The position numbers were made by a program, and so were the translations under genes. Below the pieces are notes generated by a model. The model was not told where the DNA came from and made no database searches. It saw only the letters and a list, made by a program, of their open reading frames with translations. From the IMG/VR virus record IMGVR_UViG_3300043436_005163, positions 1 through 44,189 of that record: a stretch of 44,189 nt of DNA; one strand, given 5' to 3'. The stretch comes from a virus. Shown in pieces: positions 25,380 through 31,579 of the stretch (position 1 is its first letter; every line of letters begins with the position of its first letter).

Positions 25380-25958
25380 ATGAATAACAAAGAGGTATTT
25401 TCTAAAATTTACAAAGAAGACCTCTGGCATGGGGGCTCTGGAGCTGGCTCTAAGATAGAAAATGTAAAAGAGTATGTAGATGTTTTACAAAAATATATTA
25501 ATAAACCTGAAATAAAAACTGTGCTTGACCTTGGATGTGGGGACTGGCAGTTCTCTAAGTTTCTTGATTTATCATCTGTTTCATACCTAGGTGTAGATGT
25601 TGTAGAGTCTGTCATAGAGTCTAACAATAATTCTTACTCTGCTTCTAACGTAGAGTTTATTAGTCATGACATAACTACTTATGAAATACCAAAAGTAGAT
25701 TTAATAATATGCAAAGATGTTCTGCAGCATTTATGTAATAAAGATGTGATTGACATACTTGTAAAAATTATTAAGTCTTCAAAATTTTCTTTAGTAACTA
25801 ATGATTTTGCCTCGGCAGATTTAGTTAATAGAGATATTAATAATGGTGACTATAGATGCCTAGATTTGTCGCTGAGCCCATTTAATTTAGATGTAACTAC
25901 TCTTTTAGAGTTTGAAAGGGTTGGTTGGAAACCAAAACGTACTGTAACTCTTAACTAA
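25380..25958 (+). CDS. class I SAM-dependent methyltransferase
   Basis: This 192-residue protein has the SAM-binding motif I TVLDLGCGDWQFSKFL (about 47-62), an acidic end of strand 2 (YLGVDVVES) and motif IV DLIICKDVLQHL. The size fits small sugar- or protein-methyltransferases. The start at 25380 is one base after the SDR stop; a longer frame from 25332 would overlap that gene. The last 8 bases overlap, tail to tail, the end of the minus-strand glycosyltransferase gene. In this context it most likely methylates a sugar or a glycan end, by inference from its neighbours. Confidence 0.82.
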   Translation: MNNKEVFSKIYKEDLWHGGSGAGSKIENVKEYVDVLQKYINKPEIKTVLDLGCGDWQFSKFLDLSSVSYLGVDVVESVIESNNNSYSASNVEFISHDITTYEIPKVDLIICKDVLQHLCNKDVIDILVKIIKSSKFSLVTNDFASADLVNRDINNGDYRCLDLSLSPFNLDVTTLLEFERVGWKPKRTVTLN

Positions 25959-26817
25959 AATTAATAATAGATTTATATTTTTCTGTTCTATTTTTTTCAT
26001 CTTTTAGATAGTTAAACCACCATCTAGAGGCCCCAAGATTTTCACTTAATGTGAGTACGCCATATATAGTTCTATTGTCTATGTACTGAGGTATCCCTTT
26101 GTCTCTGGCAGAGTTAGAAAAAACCATGTACTCCCAGCGGTCTGACTCCTCTAGGTAAGTAAGTTCAGAGAGATGCTCTCTTTTAATTAGGTAGGTGCAG
26201 TGAACGCACATGCACTCAATTAGTCCTTTTACCTCTTGATTTAAAATTTTGTAGTAAACATCTTCTGCAATAATTGAACCAAAGTCATCTACCTTGTCAT
26301 GATAGTTTGAGTAATACATACTCATGTGACCTTCTCGCTTAGCAGCCTCTACAGGAGTATCAGCATTTTCACCGAAAGCAACCGCGTATCTTAAAAATGG
26401 GGCAACTATAGGTAGGTCTAGTTTGACTAATTCTTTGAGTGTTTCTGGGAACAAAAAGTTATCTATATCTACTACAAAGTAGTATTCACAATCTGTGAGT
26501 AAGGCTTGGTTCATACTCTCTTGACGAATTTTTCCTAAGACTCTAAACCTTTCACCATTCCAGAAATGAACATCGTACTGCTCTACTTTTTGTGGAACAT
26601 CTTCGCTGTTGTAGATTAGCCCTTTATATTTATCACCGTACTCTTCTATCCACTCTTCTAAAAGCCCTTTTGTGTTATCTGTGTTGTTATTAGTTCTGAT
26701 GTAGATAAATATGTTTTCTTTAGGGTAGTCCCAGTTGTTGAGACTTTCTAGAAATAATGGAAGAACGGCTTCTTTTTGTTTTACAAGAAGGGCTAAAAAT
26801 ACATTTGGCTGAGTCAT
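25951..26817 (-). CDS. GT-A glycosyltransferase resembling procollagen galactosyltransferase N-domain
   Basis: This 288-residue protein begins NVFLALLVKQKEAVLPLFLESL and has YIRTNNNTDNT (39-49), an Arg-rich acceptor region (ERFRVLGKIRQES) and FVVDIDNFLFPETL with a DxD at D117-D119. From memory, this order (short N-terminal strand, R/A-T-x-x-N-x-DNT, KIRQ, D-x-DN, VAP-L) is that of the first glycosyltransferase domain of COLGALT/GLT25D procollagen galactosyltransferases. Those animal enzymes have a second GT25 domain that is absent here. The gene is the last of the minus-strand sugar cluster, whose upstream genes include two collagen-like fibre proteins. The stop-start overlap with the preceding gene (TAATG) shows coupling. 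Confidence 0.72.
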   Translation of the reverse strand: MTQPNVFLALLVKQKEAVLPLFLESLNNWDYPKENIFIYIRTNNNTDNTKGLLEEWIEEYGDKYKGLIYNSEDVPQKVEQYDVHFWNGERFRVLGKIRQESMNQALLTDCEYYFVVDIDNFLFPETLKELVKLDLPIVAPFLRYAVAFGENADTPVEAAKREGHMSMYYSNYHDKVDDFGSIIAEDVYYKILNQEVKGLIECMCVHCTYLIKREHLSELTYLEESDRWEYMVFSNSARDKGIPQYIDNRTIYGVLTLSENLGASRWWFNYLKDEKNRTEKYKSIINFS

Positions 26818-27857
26818 TAGATACCTTGCTTATAAAAAACCATATTATTTATTAATCTGGCATCCGTTGGATTTCCTATAAGTGCTTTTTCTCCATACTC
26901 TACTGCCTTTGCTTTATCACCTAGGTAATGAGCAGATAGCGCTCTCATATCATCTAGCATCCAATTCCATAGAGCTTCAGATGATAGGTAGTGATTAGTT
27001 GGTTGGCATGTAGCAACTAGTTTGCAAGTTTCCCACACCCCACCCCAATCACTTTGTTCATAGTAGCAACGTACTTTTTCATAATACGCCTCACCGCATG
27101 GGTCGATAGAAATTGCTTTATCTGCCCACGTGTGTGCTTCTTCAAGTCTTCCTAAATTTCTGCATGCTTCAGATGCAAATCTACATACTGCTGCACGTTC
27201 CACGAACCAGTCTTTACTAAAATCACTAACTTTTTGAGCGCTACTAATTACTAAATCCCACATCTTGTAATAGTAATATTCACGACACAGATATACCCAA
27301 ATTCGATGGTCTTCACCAAACTCTTTACTTGCAGCAATTAACATTGTCATATATTGCCCGCGAGATTTTGTATTATCTGGTTTGTGGTACATCTTGGTAG
27401 GAATAGTGCAACTCATCAAAGGTGTATCAAGGGAAGGAACAAATACTTCATGAATAGGATATTTCCAATACACACCATCTCTAGCGTGCAAGCGAGCACC
27501 TAGCCAAGTATGACCAGTGTCAAAATCACACCAACCTTTGTTAGCCCCTGGCGCCCAGTGCTCTTTTACTTTTTTAAAAAAGTCTTTATCTACTGTTTCA
27601 TCTAAATCTAAACTTAGACACACATCTATATCTGCTGGTAATAAACTCTGAGCAGTATTTCTTGCAACATCAAATCTCCAAGGCTTTACACTTATTTCAT
27701 AGACAATAATCCCATTGCTTCTTAATATCTCTACTGTTTTATCTGTAGAGCCTGTGTCACAGACTAATCTAAAGTCTGCATCTTTAGTGGTGTCTGCCCA
27801 ACGCTGAGCGTGCTTCTCCTCGTTCAGGGCAATAGCGTATGCGGCAACTTTAATCAT
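26817..27857 (-). CDS. GT2 glycosyltransferase with C-terminal TPR-like repeats
   Basis: This 346-residue protein starts with a GT2 fold (YAIALNEEKHAQRWADTT, then CDTGSTDKTVEIL) and has the metal site SLDLDE (D84, D86). A hallmark histidine region (WKYPIHEVFVP) follows at about 130. Residues about 190-340 are helical TPR-like repeats (EEAHTWADKAISIDPCGEAYYEKV; AKAVEYGEKALIGNPTDARLINN) that may grip a protein acceptor. Glycosyltransferases with TPRs often modify Ser/Thr-rich proteins. The ATG is preceded at 6 bases by TAAATT and has no ribosome site. It heads a two-gene unit with the preceding collagen-type enzyme. Confidence 0.85.
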   Translation of the reverse strand: MIKVAAYAIALNEEKHAQRWADTTKDADFRLVCDTGSTDKTVEILRSNGIIVYEISVKPWRFDVARNTAQSLLPADIDVCLSLDLDETVDKDFFKKVKEHWAPGANKGWCDFDTGHTWLGARLHARDGVYWKYPIHEVFVPSLDTPLMSCTIPTKMYHKPDNTKSRGQYMTMLIAASKEFGEDHRIWVYLCREYYYYKMWDLVISSAQKVSDFSKDWFVERAAVCRFASEACRNLGRLEEAHTWADKAISIDPCGEAYYEKVRCYYEQSDWGGVWETCKLVATCQPTNHYLSSEALWNWMLDDMRALSAHYLGDKAKAVEYGEKALIGNPTDARLINNMVFYKQGI

Positions 27858-27863
27858 AAGCCT

Positions 27864-27869
27864 AATTTA
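27864..27869 (-). promoter_or_regulatory. possible -10 element of a leaderless promoter
   Basis: Read on the minus strand, TAAATT lies 6 bases before the ATG at 27857, with no ribosome site between. It sits in the 33-base gap between two glycosyltransferase genes. Weak alone; noted because the geometry matches 21876, 23685 and 31547. Confidence 0.3.
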
Positions 27870-27890
27870 TCATGATAAATTTATAAATGT

Positions 27891-28574
27891 CTATAATTCT
27901 GGATTGCGTATAAGATCTTTTGGGAATATCATTACTTTCTTATGATGAGCAACTTGAACTCTAGGATCTAAAAATATTTTATATCCAGCTTCTTGAGCCT
28001 TTCTGCACCAAGAAAAATCTTCAGCAAGTGGGACTAAAAACTCTTCTCCGTTACTACCATGTATTTTTGAAAAATGAGTCTCAAACCAAGGTCTTTTTAT
28101 ATTTTCAAAAACACCTTGTTTTACACAAATAAACCCAAATCCAGCAGATGATATCTCACGATATTCTTGTTCTGTAATAATTTTATAAGCAGAAATTTCT
28201 TGTCCTGCAGGAGTGTCTATTGCAAACATAGGAGTACCAAATTGATCTATATATATTCCTGAAACTATATCTTTATCTGAACTATACATATTCATAAAAT
28301 CAGCTATAGTCCAAGATATATCAGAATCTATCCAAAAGAATTTATCATATGTAACTTCTCCTCTAACTGGAGATTGATTAAATGCGTCTAAAAATTTAGA
28401 ACCCATTGCTGTAGCTTCTCTAGCAGTACTTACAGCAGAAGAGTACTCATTTAAAAATAAATAGCTAATTCCAACGTCTTTAAGATAAGTTATTGTTGAA
28501 ATTAAACTTTTTACATACTCTGCCTCCATTGATCTTCCTGGAGTTGCAATAAGAACATTAATGTGTTTTTTCAT
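27891..28574 (-). CDS. GT-A glycosyltransferase, member 1 of a three-gene paralogous family
   Basis: This 227-residue protein begins HINVLIATPGRSMEAEYVKSL and has the metal site WIDSDISW (D83, D85), followed by a conserved C-terminal block, EDFSWCRKAQEAGYKIFLDPRV.VAHHK. The block is shared with the genes at 30103-30780 and 30785-31540, so the three are paralogs. The catalytic base may be the Asp/Glu of the EDFSWC element. All three are short, single-domain enzymes without membrane segments. The start has a short AGG site with a nearby TAAAAT. Donor and acceptor are unknown. Confidence 0.8.
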   Translation of the reverse strand: MKKHINVLIATPGRSMEAEYVKSLISTITYLKDVGISYLFLNEYSSAVSTAREATAMGSKFLDAFNQSPVRGEVTYDKFFWIDSDISWTIADFMNMYSSDKDIVSGIYIDQFGTPMFAIDTPAGQEISAYKIITEQEYREISSAGFGFICVKQGVFENIKRPWFETHFSKIHGSNGEEFLVPLAEDFSWCRKAQEAGYKIFLDPRVQVAHHKKVMIFPKDLIRNPEL

Positions 28575-28609
28575 GTATTTTACCTAAACTATTAGTTAAT
28601 AACATAGAA

Positions 28610-29128
28610 CTAATTACCAGTAAACTTTGCGATAAATGCTCCTGTAAATTGAAAAAGTTTATAGTCAATAATACTATGAAACTTTTCTAAGACTAGCTCA
28701 GAGTTCCAGTCTTCTTCCACATGAATCTCATATGGATTATTATTGAAAGCCCCTTGTGGCATATGAGTTATAGGTATAGATATTATCGCGTACTTTGCTT
28801 GTTTAGAACATCTATTCCAAAGTTGAATAGCATCATTTGCTGACATGTGCTCTAAAACATCACCAAAAATTACTATATCATAATCAAAATTATCGTATAC
28901 TCTTACGTCTTTTTGATAAACATTATCATATATTGATTTTAAATTAAAATGATCTATATATGGTTGCCAAACTTCTATTGCATCAATAACAATGTTAGAA
29001 TTTATAAATGATTTTATAAATTCTCCATAAGTTCCTTCTCCAGCACCAACGTCTAAAATATTTTTAGGTTTAATCTGCTTAATTTTCTTAAGCAGCCAAC
29101 TTTTATTTTCTGGGTGTGAAGAAGGCAT
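28610..29128 (-). CDS. class I SAM-dependent methyltransferase
   Basis: This 172-residue protein has motif I NILDVGAGEGTYGEF (about 23-37), an acidic strand-2 end (IDAIEVWQPY) and motif IV YDIVIFGDVLEHM. It is related in fold, not closely in sequence, to the plus-strand methyltransferase at 25380-25958. It starts one base inside the stop of the GT4 gene (TAATG), so both are made together. It probably caps or decorates a glycan (inference), since all its neighbours transfer sugars. Confidence 0.82.
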   Translation of the reverse strand: MPSSHPENKSWLLKKIKQIKPKNILDVGAGEGTYGEFIKSFINSNIVIDAIEVWQPYIDHFNLKSIYDNVYQKDVRVYDNFDYDIVIFGDVLEHMSANDAIQLWNRCSKQAKYAIISIPITHMPQGAFNNNPYEIHVEEDWNSELVLEKFHSIIDYKLFQFTGAFIAKFTGN

Positions 29129-30048
29129 TATTTAACCTGATCTGGAAGAGATTCTAATATCTTAATCCACTCATATTTTCTAGTTTCCCAGCTATAGTGT
29201 TTATTAAAAAAATCAGATTGCTCTTTAATAAATTCTTGATTTTCAAGTGACCAATAATTATTTATAGTCTCTTCTAGTGCCTTGGCGTAATTTGCAATAA
29301 GAATTTTGGCATCTGCTTGAATTGGAACTAGCTTTGCATATATAGAACCTGTTTCTGGTAATCCTCCAATGTTTGTTGTAACTAAGTTACATCCAGCTGC
29401 GCCTGCTTCTATCATGGAAAGACAGGCTGTCTCTTCAAAAATACAAGGATAAGCAAAGATATGAGCTTTTTGAAGAGCTAAGATAACATCTTTATGTGGA
29501 GCATATCCGATATAGTTAACATTTTTCATACTGCGAGCGCGATCAAAAAGTTGCTCATATTTATTACCTTCATACTCTACATATTCTTGGCCATATATCT
29601 GAGTAGAAGAATAAATATCTAATTCTATATCATCTCTGTTTAAAAGCTCAAAAGAGTCAAGTAAAACATCTAAACCACGATATGGCATAGAAGTATATAT
29701 AAGTTTTATTTTTTCTTTTGGCTTTTCTACATAACTAATTGATTCTATTGCATTTCTAACTACATACGCATTTTCTAGATGAATTTGATGAATATAACGA
29801 AATTTTTCATGCTGCCAGTGTGAGACATACACATATGCATCTATTAATCTATTAAAATATTTATCTTTAATTCCTTGAACAACACTTTGATTCGCGGGGA
29901 TATGCTGCCATAAGATATTGCGCTTATCCATATCAACTAAATCTCTATAACACTTAGAATTAATGATGTTTACATTATACTTATCAAGATCAACATATTT
30001 TGCTAGGTTTTCTAGCATAATATCTTCTCCACCTTTAGGGTCAATCAT
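29128..30048 (-). CDS. GT-B glycosyltransferase, family 4-like
   Basis: This 306-residue protein has a group 1 (GT4) donor domain: IKLIYTSMPYRGLDVLLDSF, then NVNYIGYAPHKDVILALQKAHIFAYPCIFEETACLSMIEAGAAGCNLVTTNIGGLPE, the classic E-x7-E region around residues 205-230. The N-terminal acceptor domain is short (begins MIDPKGGEDIMLENLAKYVD), which may mean that the start is late or the domain reduced. A good AGAGAGGA ribosome site upstream of the ATG argues for the given start. It lies amid the paralogous GT-A genes. Acceptor unknown. Confidence 0.85.
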   Translation of the reverse strand: MIDPKGGEDIMLENLAKYVDLDKYNVNIINSKCYRDLVDMDKRNILWQHIPANQSVVQGIKDKYFNRLIDAYVYVSHWQHEKFRYIHQIHLENAYVVRNAIESISYVEKPKEKIKLIYTSMPYRGLDVLLDSFELLNRDDIELDIYSSTQIYGQEYVEYEGNKYEQLFDRARSMKNVNYIGYAPHKDVILALQKAHIFAYPCIFEETACLSMIEAGAAGCNLVTTNIGGLPETGSIYAKLVPIQADAKILIANYAKALEETINNYWSLENQEFIKEQSDFFNKHYSWETRKYEWIKILESLPDQVK

Positions 30049-30102
30049 CTAGTTTCCTCTCTAAACTTTAGTATTTATTATTTACTTAAAATAACTTTAG
30101 TG

Positions 30103-30780
30103 CTACTTTGGCCACTCAATTTTAACTTGCTTGTGATGATTTACTCTAACAAGTGGATCTACCCATATAGTAACTCCCATCCTGTGAACTTTTTCACACC
30201 AGGAAAGATCTTCTCCCATTAAAGGAAATTTATACTCTACAGCACCAGTTTCTTCATTTATTACTTCTACTTCCGTTTGTGAAAACCAAGGACGCTTTAT
30301 TTTTTCAAATATACCTTGTTTTACAGCTAAAAATCCAAAACCAACTCCTCTTACAGCAAAAGGTTTTTTTCTTGACATTATTTCTTCTTTTGTCATCCCT
30401 CCACGTAAAACCTTTGGGTACACTGTCACTTCTTCATTTGCAAGCATGTAACAGCCAGAAACAACTTCAACGTCATTACTAAGTAACTTATGTACGTCCT
30501 CTGGTTCCCACTCGATGTCGGAGTCGATCCAAAGTATTCGATCGTAACTATATAATCCATGGCCTGGACGAGAGTCATTAGGATCTTGATACCCTAGTCC
30601 TCCGATAGTTTTCTCTCTTGCGTCAGCAACTAAAGATGAGTACTCAGTTAAAAAATTCCAAGTAATTTGGTTTTGATCAAAAAAGTAAATAGTTTTTGCA
30701 AGACTACGCACATAAGCTTGTTGCATTGAGTGCCCAGGTGTGGCTATAAGTACATTAAAATGAGGTATTTGTGTGTCCAT
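30103..30780 (-). CDS. GT-A glycosyltransferase, member 2 of the paralogous family
   Basis: This is a 225-residue protein (start ATG 30780, 11 bases after GGAGGA at 30792-30797). A GTG at 30810 would add 10 residues and overlap the previous gene, and the paralog alignment favours the shorter form. FNVLIATPGHSMQQAYVRSL aligns with the gene at 27891-28574, as do WIDSDIEW (D86, D88), GVGFGFLAVKQGIFEKIKRPWF and EDLSWCEKVHRMGVTIWVDPLVRVNHHK. It appears closer to 27891-28574 than to 30785-31540. Probable role is sugar transfer to a phage structural protein or envelope glycan. Confidence 0.8.
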   Translation of the reverse strand: MDTQIPHFNVLIATPGHSMQQAYVRSLAKTIYFFDQNQITWNFLTEYSSLVADAREKTIGGLGYQDPNDSRPGHGLYSYDRILWIDSDIEWEPEDVHKLLSNDVEVVSGCYMLANEEVTVYPKVLRGGMTKEEIMSRKKPFAVRGVGFGFLAVKQGIFEKIKRPWFSQTEVEVINEETGAVEYKFPLMGEDLSWCEKVHRMGVTIWVDPLVRVNHHKQVKIEWPK

Positions 30781-30784
30781 AAAT

Positions 30785-31540
30785 TTAGTTATCCTCCGAT
30801 ATATTTCCACCTTTAAAAGTGTAAGTTCCTACATGGTCTAAGACTATTGTTGGGTCAACGTATACTTTTCCACCAATATTTTGCCAACGACGACAAAACG
30901 TGTAGTCCTCGCTGAGATACCTTCCATTATCAATCATGGTATCAAAAATAGCGTATTTTGACATTCCTTTCTGAGACTCTTCATCATAAACCTCTGGAAT
31001 ATAGCGTGTTTCAGGATAACTTTTTATAAGTTTTTCTATAACTGGTCTTTTAATAAGCATAAAACCAGTAGCACCATCATATATTTCTAATAATCCATTT
31101 TCAGTTGTGCTAGAAGTACTAGTTAACTTATTTACACCTGAAGAATAGCGAATTGCATTAGACTGTAGCGTTTTAACATCATTTGACGCAGAGCTAGCCA
31201 TTTTTTGCCAATCTATCATTTTTGTAGGATACGCTCCAGTAATAACGTCTTTATTCATGCTAATCATCTTAAATACATCGTCTGGATTAAAGTTTATATC
31301 AGCATCAATAAACATTAGGTGGGTTGCTGGAGTTTGTAGAAAAGTAAAAACAAGATCATTTCTTGCTCTTGTGATTAAACTTTCATTAGAGCGTGTAAAG
31401 TATCCTAACTTCATTCCATACTGTGCTGACTTAGAAACTAGTTGAAGTAAGGACTGTACGTATTTTTCATTTACTAGTCCACCGTAGCACGGTGTCGCGA
31501 CAAACAAAGTTGTACTACGTATAGTGTCCAATTTTAGCAT
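30785..31540 (-). CDS. GT-A glycosyltransferase, member 3 of the paralogous family
   Basis: This 251-residue protein has TLFVATPCYGG at the N-terminus, FIDADINFNPDDV (D79, D81) and the C-terminal block EDYTFCRRWQNIGGKVYVDPTIVLDH shared with the two paralogs. It has an extra Ser/Thr-rich loop at about 130-155 (NKLTSTSSTTENG). There is no ribosome site; TACTAT lies 6 bases upstream of the ATG. It is the first gene of the glycosyltransferase cluster, immediately after the propeller genes on the minus strand, so fibres and enzymes may be transcribed in order. Confidence 0.78.
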   Translation of the reverse strand: MLKLDTIRSTTLFVATPCYGGLVNEKYVQSLLQLVSKSAQYGMKLGYFTRSNESLITRARNDLVFTFLQTPATHLMFIDADINFNPDDVFKMISMNKDVITGAYPTKMIDWQKMASSASNDVKTLQSNAIRYSSGVNKLTSTSSTTENGLLEIYDGATGFMLIKRPVIEKLIKSYPETRYIPEVYDEESQKGMSKYAIFDTMIDNGRYLSEDYTFCRRWQNIGGKVYVDPTIVLDHVGTYTFKGGNISEDN

Positions 31541-31546
31541 GTAGAT

Positions 31547-31552
31547 ATAGTA
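31547..31552 (-). promoter_or_regulatory. possible -10 element of a leaderless promoter
   Basis: On the minus strand TACTAT lies 6 bases upstream of the ATG at 31540. An 8-base direct repeat (TTATGATA) with a 19-base period lies just upstream and could be a binding site. No -35 match is obvious. Confidence 0.35.
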
Positions 31553-31579
31553 TCATAAACTATGCTAAATATCATAATA

